Assembly (NCBI RefSeq): GCF_050948215.1
Contig: NW_027488944.1
Span: forward strand, 1-64,000
DNA: 64,000 bases
Direction of reading: 5' to 3'
DNA from: Halictus rubicundus
Lineage: Eukaryota > Arthropoda > Insecta > Hymenoptera > Halictidae
Part shown: positions 12,873-23,051 of the stretch, piece after piece
Position numbering within the stretch: the stretch's first letter is position 1
How the letters are laid out: every line of letters starts with the position of its first letter
Notes under the pieces: generated by a model
What the model was told of the DNA's origin: nothing
Seen by the model: only the letters and a program-made list of their open reading frames with translations
The model's database searches: none
Position numbers and translations under genes: made by a program

Positions 12873-15420
12873 TATCCTATCCAATCCTCTATCCTATCCT
12901 ATCCTCTATCCTATACTATCTTCTATCCTATAATATCCTCAATCCTATCCAATCCTCTATCCTATCCTCTATCCTATCCTCTATCCTATCCAATCCTCTA
13001 TCCTATCCTGTCCTCTATCCTATAATATCATATATCCTATCCTATCCTCTATCCTATCCAATCCCCTATCCTATCCTCAATCTTATCCTATCCTCTATCC
13101 TATAATATCCTCTATCCTATCCAATCCTCTATCCTATCCTATCCTCTATCCTATACTATCTTCTATCCTATAATATCCTCAATCCTATCCAATCCTCTAT
13201 ACTATCCTCTATCCTATCCTCTATCCTATCCTATCCTCTATCCTATCCTATCCTCTATCCTATCCTATCCTCTATCCTATCCTATCCTCTATCCTATCCT
13301 ATCCTCTATCCTATCATATCCTCTATCCTATAATATCATATATCCTATCCTATTCTCTATCCTATCCTATCCTCTATCCTATCCTATCCTCTATCCTATC
13401 CTATCCTCTATCCTATCCTATCCTCAATCCTATCCTATCCCCTATCCTATCCTCTATCATATTCCAATCCTCTATCCTATCCTCTATCCTATAATATCCT
13501 ATATTCTATCCAATCCTCTATCCTATCCATCCTCTATCCTATCCTCTATCCTCTCCTATCCTCTATCGTATCCAATCCCCTATCCTATCCTCTATCGTAT
13601 CCAATCCTTCATCCTATCCAATCCCCTATCCCATCCTCTATCCTATCCTATCCTCAATCCTATCCTATCCTCTACCCTATCCTGTCCTCTATCCTATCGT
13701 ATCCTCTATCCTATTGTATCCTCTATCCTATCCCATCCTCTATCCTATCGTAATGTCTATCATACAATATCCTCTATCCTATCCAATCCTCTATCCTATC
13801 CTCTACCCTATCCTCTATCCTATCCTATCCTCTATCCTATCCAATCCTTTATCCTATCCAATCCCCTATCCCATCCTCTATCCTATCCTATCCTCAATCC
13901 TATCCTATCCTCTATCCTATAATATCATATATCCTATCCAAACCCCTATCCTATCCTGAATCCTATCCTATCCCCTATCCTATCCTATCCTATCCTATCC
14001 TATCCTCTATCCTATACTACCGTTTGTCCTATCCTATCCTCTATCCTATCCTATTCTCAATGCAATCCTGTACCCTATCCAATCCTCTATTCTATCCTAT
14101 CCTCTATCCTACCGTATCCTCTATCCTATCCCATCCTCTATCCTATCCTATCCTCTATCCTATCCTATCCTCTATCGTATCCAATCCCCTATCCTATCCT
14201 CTATCGTATCCAATCCTGTATCCTATAATATCATATATCATATCCTATCCTCTATCCTATCCTATCCTCTATCCTATAATATGATATATCCTATTCTATT
14301 CTCTACCCTATCCTATCCTCTATCATATCCTATCCTCTATCCTATCCTATCCTATCCTGTCCACGAGCCTATCCTATCCTCTATCCCATCCTATTCTCTA
14401 TCCTATCCTATCCTCTAACCTAAAATATCCTCTATCCTATCCTATCCTCTGTCGTATACTATTTTCTATCCTATCCTATCCTCTATTCTATCCAATCGTC
14501 TACCATATAATATCCTCTATCCTATCCTATCCTGAATGCTATCCTGTATCCTATCCAATCCTCTATCCTATCCAATCCTCTATTCTATAACATCCTCTAT
14601 CCTATCCAATCCTGTATCCTATCCAATCCCCTATCCCATCCTCTATCCTATCCCATCCTCTATCCTATCCTATCCTCTATCCTATCCTATCCTCTATCGT
14701 ATCCTATCCTCTATCCTATCCTATCCTCAATCCTATCCTATCCCCTATCCTATCCTCTATCATATTCCAATCCTCTATCCTATCCTCTATCCTATAATAT
14801 CCTCTATTCTATCCAATCCTCTATCCTATCCATCCTCTATCCTATCCTCTATCCTATCCTCTATCCTATCCTCTATCCTCTCCTATCCTCTATCGTATCC
14901 AATCCCCTATCCTATCCTCTATCGTATCCAATCCTTCATCCTATCCAATCCCCTATCCCATCCTTTATTCTATCCTATCCTCAATCCTATCCTATCCTCT
15001 ACCCTATCCTGTCCTCTATCCTATCGTATCCTCTATCCTATTGTATCCTCTATCCTATCCCATCCTCTATCCTATCCTCTACCCTATCCTCTATCCTATC
15101 CTATCCTCAATCGTATCCTATCCCCTCTCCTATCCTATCCTCTATCCTATTCCAATCCTCTATCCTATTCCAATCCTCTATCCTATCCTCTATCCTATAA
15201 TATCCTCTATCCTATCCATCCTCTATCCTATCCTCTATCCTATCCAATCCTTTATCCTATCCAATCCCCTATCCCATCCTCTATCCTATCCTATCCTCAA
15301 TCCTATCCTATCCTCTATCCTATTCCAATCCTCTATCCTATCCAAACCCCTATCCTATCCTGAATCCTATCCTATCCCCTATCCTATCCTATCCTATCCT
15401 ATCCTATCCTCTATCCTATA
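12873..15420 (+). repeat. TATCC 2.6-kb higher-order repeat, unit B
   Basis: Second unit of the same higher-order repeat. It begins near 12873 and runs to about the TACTACCGTTTGTCC marker at 15418. Most of the source of the inverted block at 1-1219 lies in this unit and its right edge (14650-15869). Confidence 0.72.
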
Positions 15421-17910
15421 CTACCGTTTGTCCTATCCTATCCTCTATCCTATCCTATTCTCTATCCTATCCTATCCTCTATCCTATCCAATCCTCTATC
15501 CTATCCTATCCTCTATCCTATCCTATCCTCTATCCTATCCTATCCTCTATCCTATCCTATCCTCAATCCTAACCTATCCTCTATCCTATCCAATCGTCTA
15601 TCCTATAATATCCTCTATCCTATCATATCCTGAATGCTATCCTGTATCCTATCCAATACTCTATCTTATCCAATCCTCTATTCTATCATATCCTCTATCC
15701 TATCCTATCCTCAATGCAATCCTGTATCCTATCCAATCCTCTATCCTATCCTATCCTCTATCCTATTGTATCCTCTTTCCTATCCCATCCTCTATCCTAT
15801 CCTATCCTCTATCCTATAATATCCTCTATCCTATCCTATCCTCTGTCGTATCCTATTTTCTATCCTATCCTATCGTCTATCCTATAATATCCTCTATCCT
15901 ATCCTATCCTGAATGCTATCCTGTATCCTATCCAATCATCTATCCTATCCATTCCTCAATTCTATAATATCCTCTATCCAATCCAATCCTCTATCCTATC
16001 CTCTATCCTATCCTATCCTCTATGCTATAATATCATATATCGTATCCTATTCTCTATCCTATCCTATCCTCTATCCTATCCTATCCTCTATCCTATAATA
16101 TCATATATCCTACCCTATCCTCTATCCTATCCTATCCTCTAGCCTATCCTATTCTCTATCCTATCCTATCCTCTATCCTATCCTATCCTCTATCCTATCC
16201 TATCCTCTATCCTATAATATCATATATCCTACCCTATCCTCTATCCTATCCTATCCTCTAGCCTATCCTATTCTCTATCCTATCCTATCCTCTATCCTAT
16301 CCTATCCTCAATCCTACCCTATCCTCTATCCTATCCATTCCTCTATCCTATCCTATCGTCTATCCTATAATATAATCTATCCTATCCTATCCTCTATCCT
16401 ATCCAATCCCCTATCCTATCCTCAATCTTATCCTATCCTCTATCCTATAATATCCTCTATCCTATCCAATCCTCTATCCTATCCTATCCTCTATCCTATA
16501 CTATCTTCTATTATATAATATCCTCAATCCTATCCAATCCTCTATCCTATCCTCTATCCAATCCTCTATCCTATCCATTCCTCTATTCTATAATATCCTA
16601 TATCCTATCCAATCCTCTATCCTATCCTCTATCCTATCCTCTAACCTATCCTCTCCTCAATGCAATCCTGTATCCTATCCAATCCTCTATCCTATCCTAT
16701 CCTCTATCCTATAATATGATATATCCTATCCTATTCTCTACCCTATCCTATCCTCTATCATATCCTATCCTCTATCCTATCCTATCCTATCCTGTCCACG
16801 AGCCTATCCTATCCTCTATCCCATCCTATTCTCTATCCTATCCTATCCTCTAACCTAAAATATCCTCTATCCTATCCTATCCTCTGTCGTATACTATTTT
16901 CTATCCTATCCTATCCTCTATTCTATCCAATCGTCTATCATATAATATCCTCTAACCTATCCTATCCTGAATGCTATCCTGTATCCTATCCAATCCTCTA
17001 TCCTATCCAATCCTCTATTCTATAACATCCTCTATCCTATCCAATCCTGTATCCTATCCAATCCCCTATCCCATCCTCTATCCTATCCCATCCTCTATCC
17101 TATCCTATCCTCTATCCTATCCTATCCTCTATCCTATCCTATCCTCTATCCTATCCTATCCTCAATCCTATCCTATCCCCTATCCTATCCTCTATCATAT
17201 TCCAATCCTCTATCCTATCCTCTATCCTATAATATCCTCTATTCTATCCAATCCTCTATCCTATCCATCCTCTATCCTATCCTCTATCCTATCCTCTATC
17301 CTATCCTCTATCCTCTCCTATCCTCTATCGTATCCAATCCCCTATCCTATCCTCTATCGTGTCCAATCCTTCATCCTATCCAATCCCCTATCCCATCCTT
17401 TATCCTATCCTATCCTCAATCCTATCCTATCCTCTACCCTATCCTGTCCTCTATCCTATCGTATCCTCTATCCTATTGTATCCTCTATCCTATCCCATCC
17501 TCTATCCTATCGTAATGTCTATCATACAATATCCTCTATCCTATCCAATCCTCTATCCTATCCTCTACCCTATCCTCTATCCTATCCTATCCTCAATCGT
17601 ATCCTATCCCCTATCCTATCCTATCCTCTATCCTATTCCAATCCTCTATCCTATCCTCTATCCTATAATATCCTCTATTCTATCCAATCCTCTATCCTAT
17701 CCATCCTCTATCCTATCCTCTATCCTATCCAATCCTTTATCCTATCCAATCCCCTATCCCATCCTCTATCCTATCCTATCCTCAATCCTATCCTATCCTC
17801 TATCCTATTCCAATCCTCTATCCTATCCAAACCCCTATCCTATCCTGAATCCTATCCTATCCCCTATCCTATCCTATCCTATCCTATCCTATCCTCTATC
17901 CTATACTACC
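15421..17910 (+). repeat. TATCC higher-order repeat, unit C
   Basis: Third, more diverged unit. The TGAATGCTATCC block at 14533 recurs at 16968 (2435 bp), and 15634-16098 recurs at 18119-18583 (2485 bp). The marker TACTACCGTTTGTCC at 15418 recurs at about 17904. The 50-bp difference in displacement points to internal gain or loss of monomers. Confidence 0.6.
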
Positions 17911-19125
17911 GTTTGTCCTATCCTATCCTCTATCCTATCCTATCCTCTATCCTATCCTATCCTCTATCCTATCCTATCCTCTATCCTATCCTATCCTCTA
18001 TCCTATCCTATCCTCTATCCTATCCTATCCTCTATCCTATCCTATCCTCAATCCTAACCTATCCTCTATCCTATCCAATCGTCTATCCTATAATATCCTC
18101 TATCCTATCATATCCTGAATGCTATCCTGTATCCTATCCAATACTCTATCTTATCCAATCCTCTATTCTATCATATCCTCTATCCTTTCCTATCCTCAAT
18201 GCAATCCTGTATCCTATCCAATCCTCTATCCTATCCTATCCTCTATCCTATTGTATCCTCTTTCCTATCCCATCCTCTATCCTATCCTATCCTCTATCCT
18301 ATAATATCCTCTATCCTATCCTATCCTCTGTCGTATCCTATTTTCTATCCTATCCTATCGTCAATCCTATAATATCCTCTATCCTATCCTATCCTGAATG
18401 CTATCCTGTATCCTATCCAATCATCTATCCTATCCATTCCTCAATTCTATAATATCCTCTATCCAATCCAATCCTCTATCCTATCCTCTATCCTATCCTA
18501 TCCTCTATGCTATAATATCATATATCGTATCCTATTCTCTATCCTATCCTATCCTCTATCCTATCCTATCCTCTATCGTATAATATCATATATCCTACCC
18601 TATCCTCTATCCTATCCTATCCTCTAGCCTATCCTATTCTCTATCCTATCCTATCCTCTATCCTATCCTATCCTCTATCCTATAATATCATATATCCTAC
18701 CCTATCCTCTATCCTATCCTATCCTCTAGCCTATCCTATTCTCTATCCTATCCTATCCTCTATCCTATCCTATCCTCAATCCTACCCTATCCTCTATCCT
18801 ATCCATTCCTCTATCCTATCCTATCGTCTATCCTATAATATAATCTATCCTATCCTATCCTCTATCCTATCCAATCCCCTATCCTATCCTCAATCTTATC
18901 CTATCCTCTATCCTATAATATCCTCTATCCTATCCAATCCTCTATCCTATCCTATCCTCTATCCTATACTATCTTCTATTATATAATATCCTCAATCCTA
19001 TCCAATCCTCTATCCTATCCTCTATCCAATCCTCTATCCTATCCATTCCTCTATTCTATAATATCCTATATCCTATCCAATCCTCTATCCTATCCTCTAT
19101 CCTATCCTCTAACCTATCCTCTCCT

Positions 19126-21701
19126 CAATGCAATCCTGTATCCTATCCAATCCTCTATCCTATCCTATCCTCTATCCTATCCTATCCTCTATCCTATCCT
19201 ATCCTCTATCCTATCCTATCCTCTATCCTGTCCTATCCTCTATCCTATCCTATAATATAATCTATTATATCCAATCCTCTATCCTATCCTATCCTCTATC
19301 CTATCCAATCCTCTATCCCATAATATCCTCTATTCTATCCTATCCTCTATCCTATCCTATCCTCAATGCAATCCTCTATCCTATCCTATCCTCTATCCTA
19401 TCGTATCTTCTATCCTATCCCATCCTCTATGCTATCCTATCCTCTATCCTATCCAATCGTCTATCCTTTAATATCCTCTATCCTATCCTATCCTGTATGC
19501 TATCCTGTATCCTATCCAATCCTCTATCTTATCCAATCCTCTATCCCATAATATCCTCTATTCTATCCAATCCTCTATCCTATCCTATCCTCTATCGTAT
19601 CCTATCCTCTATCCTATCCTATCCTCAATCCTATCCTATCCTCTATCCTATCCAATCGTCTATCCTATAATATCCTCTATCCTATCCTATCCTGAATGCT
19701 ATCCTGTATCCTATCCTATCCCCTATCCTATCCTTTCCTATCCTATCCTATCCTCTATCCTATTCCAATCCTCTATCCTATCCAATCGCCTATCCTATCC
19801 TGAATCCTATCCTATCCCCTATCCTATCCTATCCTATCCTATCCTATCGTCTATCCTATACTACCGTTTGTCCTATCCTATCCTCTATCCTATCCTCTCG
19901 TCTATCCTATAATATCCTCTATCCTATACTCTATCCTGTCCTATCCTCAATCCTATCCTATCCCCTATCCTACCCTCTATCCTATTCCAAACCTCTATCC
20001 TATCCTCTATCCTATAATATCTTCTATTCTATCCAATCCTCTATGCTATCCATCCTCTATCCTATCCTCTATCCTATCCTCTATCCTATCCAATCCTTTA
20101 TCCTATCCAATCCCCTATCCCATCCTCTATCCTATCCTATCCTCAATCCTATCCTATCCTCTACCCTATCCTATCCTCTATCCTATCCTATCCTCTATCC
20201 TATTGTATCCTCTATCCTATTACATCCTCTATCCTATCATAAAGTCTATCATACAATATCCTCTATCGTATCCAATCCTGTATCCTATAATATCATATAT
20301 CATATCCTATCCTCTATCCTATCCTATCCTCTATCCTATAATATCATATATCCTATCCTATTCTCTATCCTATCCTATCCTATATCATATCCTATCCTCT
20401 ATCCTATCCTATCCAATCCTGTCCACTAGCCTATCCTATCCTCTATCCTATCCTATCCTCTATCCTATCCTATCCTCTACCCTAAAATATCCTCTATCCT
20501 ATCCTATCCTCTGTCGTATCCTATTTTCTATCCTATCCTATCCTCTATTCTATCCTATCGTCTATCCTATAATATCCTCTATCCTATCCTATCCTGAATG
20601 CTATCCTGTATCCTATCCAATCCTCTATCCTATCCTATCCTCTATCCTATCCTATCCTCTATCCTATAATATAATCTATTATATCCAATCCTCTATCCTA
20701 TAAAATCCTCTATTCTATAACATCCTCTATCCTATCCAATCCTCTATCCTATCCAATCCTCTATCCTATCCTCTATCCTATCCTCTATCCTATCCTCTAT
20801 CCTATCCTCTATCCTATCCAATCCTCTATTCCATAATATACTCTATTCTATCCAATCCTCTATCCTATCCATTCCTCTATTCTATAATATCCTATATCCT
20901 ATCCAATCCTCTATCCTATCCTCTATCCTATCCTCTAACCTATCCTCTCCTCAATGCAATCCTGTATCCTATCCAATCCTCTATCCTATCCTATCCTCTA
21001 TCCTATCCTATCCTCTATCCTATCCTATCCTCTATCCTATCCTATCCTCTATCCTATCCTATCCTCTATCCTATCCTATCCTCTATCCTATCCTATCCTC
21101 TATCCTATCCTATCCTCTATCCTATCCTATAATATAATCTATTATATCCAATCCTCTATCCTATCCTATCCTCTATCCTATCCAATCCTCTATCCCATAA
21201 TATCCTCTATTCTATCCTATCCTCTATCCTATCCTATCCTCAATGCAATCCTGAATCCTATCCAATCCTTTATCCTATCCTATCCTCTATCCTATCGTAT
21301 CTTCTATCCTATCCCATCCTCTATGCTATCCTATCCTCTATCCTATCCAATCGTCTATCCTATAATATCCTCTATCCTATCCTATCCTGTATGCTATCCT
21401 GTATCCTATCCAATCCTCTATCTTATCCAATCCTCTATCCCATAATATCCTCTATCCTATCCAATCCTCTATCCTATCCTATCCTCTATCCTATACTATC
21501 TTCTATCCTATAATATCCTCAATCCTATCCAATCCTCTATCCTATCCTCTATCCTATCCTTTATCCTATCCTCTATCCTATCCTCTATCCTATCCTCTCC
21601 TCAATGCAATCCTGTATCCTATCCAATCCTCTATCCTATCTTATCCTCTATCCTATCCTATCCTCTATCCTATCCTATCCTCTATCCTATCCTATCCTCT
21701 A
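19126..21701 (+). repeat. TATCC segment in three partial copies, third interrupted by the retroelement
   Basis: A block starting CAATGCAATCCTGTATCC occurs at about 19126, 20952 and 21602. The first two continue through 17-mers into an ATATAAT-CT-ATTATAT palindrome (19255 and 21132). In the third copy the retroelement lies between the 17-mers and that palindrome, which resumes at 36425. The uninterrupted copies are therefore internal empty-site paralogues. Confidence 0.75.
21697..21701. repeat. Target-site duplication, left copy (CTCTA)
   Basis: The five bases immediately 5' of LTR1 are CTCTA, the same as the five bases immediately after LTR3. BEL/Pao integrases typically make duplications of 4-6 bp. 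The host repeat contains CTCTA often, so a chance match is possible, but its exact placement at both TG...CA ends supports a single integration. Confidence 0.75.
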
Positions 21702-22109
21702 TGTTCGATCCCTTGCAGACAAAAGTACCATGAATCCTCGCATTTCCGGCCGTAACGCAAGCGAGGATGTTACAGCTGCACGGAGCATGCTCTTTCGCCC
21801 AAAAAATACACATGCGTCACAAAAGCCCTTTTCCGATTTTTGTCCGTCCTTCGACTAATCACGAAGAATGCTAATCCTTGAGTTGCCGCACGCGAGGCGC
21901 TTGAGGATTCGAGCTGATGGCATTGGAAAAGTGGTCATAAGTCAATCCGTGCGACCCTCATACCGTGTACCGTCCGCGAGGTACTTGAGGGTTCCGGATT
22001 CGGACACAGCGGGCCTTATGGCCCACTACACGCGGCGGACAAGGGGTCGTAAATCCTCTTCCGCACGACGCGAGGCACGCTCGGGTTGCGCTACAACCCC
22101 AATAACCGT

Positions 22110-22146
22110 GTCTCTGGGTTTCGTCAAACGGACGAAAACCAGAGAC
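22110..22146 (+). promoter_or_regulatory. Long LTR hairpin (16-bp arms, 5-nt loop)
   Basis: Left arm 22110-22125 and right arm 22131-22146 are complementary at 15 of 16 positions around the loop AAACG. It recurs in LTR2 (28945-28981) and LTR3 (35780-35816). If transcribed it would fold into a stable stem. Its function is unknown; it could be structured R/U5 RNA, a packaging element or a protein-binding palindrome. Confidence 0.6.
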
Positions 22147-22314
22147 AGTAAATGCACATTTTTTCCAGCCCTTGGTCTTCGTCACCGGACCTCGGCCAAG
22201 GGGCAATAAATTAGCTGCTAGCCACTTGGCTAGCACGGCGTACATGGGCCACTTAGGCCTTCGTCGCGCTGCTCCGGGGTCCCATAAATCGCGCATTTTG
22301 GGAATTCTCCCTTA

Positions 22315-22385
22315 TTGACTTGAGGTGGGGACTTCCTCCTCCACCGGTGAGGGCTGTTTCAGAAGAACCTCCGCCCTCAAGTCAA
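22315..22385 (+). promoter_or_regulatory. LTR stem-loop with perfect 11-bp arms
   Basis: TTGACTTGAGG (22315-22325) is the exact reverse complement of CCTCAAGTCAA (22375-22385), enclosing 49 nt. Other perfect inverted repeats in the same LTR are GCTAGCCA/TGGCTAGC (22217-22234, 2-nt spacer), CGTCACC/GGTGACG (22441-22459), ATCCTCGC/GCGAGGAT (21734-21768) and CCCTTGG/CCAAGGG (22169-22202). All recur at +6835 and +13670. Confidence 0.6.
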
Positions 22386-22637
22386 ATCAACGAATGGGGA
22401 TGATTCTTCCCCCGAAAACGGGCCCATGGCCAAAAAATCGCGTCACCACCGAGGTGACGAGTAAGCGGGCCTCGGAGCAGAGCGGCAGAATCGGCAAAGT
22501 TCGCATCAGAAAAGGTCAGCTTCAGAATCAGAGTCAGTAATCGCGCTATACCGTACCACCGCTACAATTCATTGTATCCAATTTAACTAGTCACCCAAGG
22601 TTAGTTCGGCCGGTGACAGGGCATTTGTCAAGTTTAA

Positions 22638-22643
22638 AATAAA
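22638..22643 (+). terminator. Possible polyadenylation signal AATAAA in LTR1
   Basis: AATAAA lies about 60 bp before the LTR end, with equivalents at 29473-29478 (LTR2) and 36308-36313 (LTR3). Another AATAAA occurs at 22205-22210. Which one, if either, is used cannot be told from sequence. In LTR2 or LTR3 such a signal would end the element transcript. Confidence 0.35.
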
Positions 22644-22703
22644 TTCTATTTGACACAAACGCGCGCATAATTTCTTCGTGAAAACGAACAGCCCAACTTT
22701 CCA

Positions 22704-22721
22704 TGGTCCTTCGAACCGGAT
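22704..22721 (+). other. Primer-binding site, unit 1, fits tRNA-Tyr
   Basis: TGGTCCTTCGAACCGGAT starts directly after LTR1. Its reverse complement reads as a tRNA 3' end: CCA, discriminator A, acceptor strand TCGAAGG and T-arm strand ATCCGGT. Metazoan tRNA-Tyr genes begin CCTTCGA, which pairs with that acceptor strand, so tRNA-Tyr is the likely primer. The exact isoacceptor needs the host tRNA set. Confidence 0.8.
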
Positions 22722-23051
22722 CAGTGATCTAGTGGAGTGCGGTGAGACATACAATTAAATTGAACGAGATCCGTCACATTTGACGGTGTTCAACATCTTC
22801 GTGGAAGCCACAGCGCAGTCGTACAACCAAATTGGGGTCACCTACGCAGTGAAGCTACCTTTTGGGAAAGGACGACCAACCACGAGGATCAACGACCGAT
22901 CTGAGGAGCCGAGCATCCTACCTGCTGATTCTCCAGGAAAGGAAGCCAGAACAAAGGGGCCGAAAGAAGCCATCAACAAGGTAGGCTTGTCACATCGCGC
23001 ATCAATCAACTCCCTTTCTTTCCGTCTTCCTTCCTGTCTCGATTTCACGAA
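22704..23051 (+). other. 5' leader of unit 1
   Basis: 348 bp between LTR1 and the gag ATG. It contains the PBS, a consensus-like splice donor (AACAAG|GTAGGC at 22980|22981) and a pyrimidine-rich tract at about 23010-23035 just before gag. An overlapping frame at 22780-23088 uses a TTG start, is out of frame with gag and shows no recognisable domain. Packaging signals are expected here but not identifiable. Confidence 0.7.

Larger units (their letters stand above)
8231..21701 (+). repeat. TATCC-family satellite array, left arm
   Basis: Tandem TATCC pentamers are grouped mainly as (TATCC)3TC (17 bp) and (TATCC)2TC (12 bp). Recurring variants such as CCAATCC, TATAATATC, CAATGCAATCC, TGAATGCTATCC and TACTACCGTTTGTCC act as markers of higher-order structure. 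Displacements read from these markers include 652-664 bp (8716 and 9368; 9191 and 9855), 2623 bp, 2435-2485 bp, 1826 bp and 650 bp. Predicted frames are only on the pyrimidine-rich strand and are repeat artefacts. Confidence 0.96.
21702..22703 (+). repeat. LTR1 (5' LTR of unit 1)
   Basis: 1002-bp direct repeat, TGTTCG...TTTCCA. The left edge abuts satellite and the right edge abuts the PBS. It differs from LTR2 and LTR3 at two positions that I noticed: T at 21935 and T at 22153, where the other two have C. It is much more GC-rich and structured than the satellite and contains several perfect inverted repeats. I could not place the U3/R/U5 boundaries or a convincing TATA box. Confidence 0.96.

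Noticed and set aside
8231..21701. CRISPR-like array
   Set aside because: Repeats are contiguous 12-17 bp satellite monomers without unique spacers, and the sequence is eukaryotic.
21868..22296. Overlapping sense (21868-22209) and antisense (21958-22296) frames inside the LTR, also in LTR2 and LTR3
   Set aside because: Repeated only because the LTR is repeated; no recognisable domain, and GC-rich LTR sequence favours chance frames on both strands.
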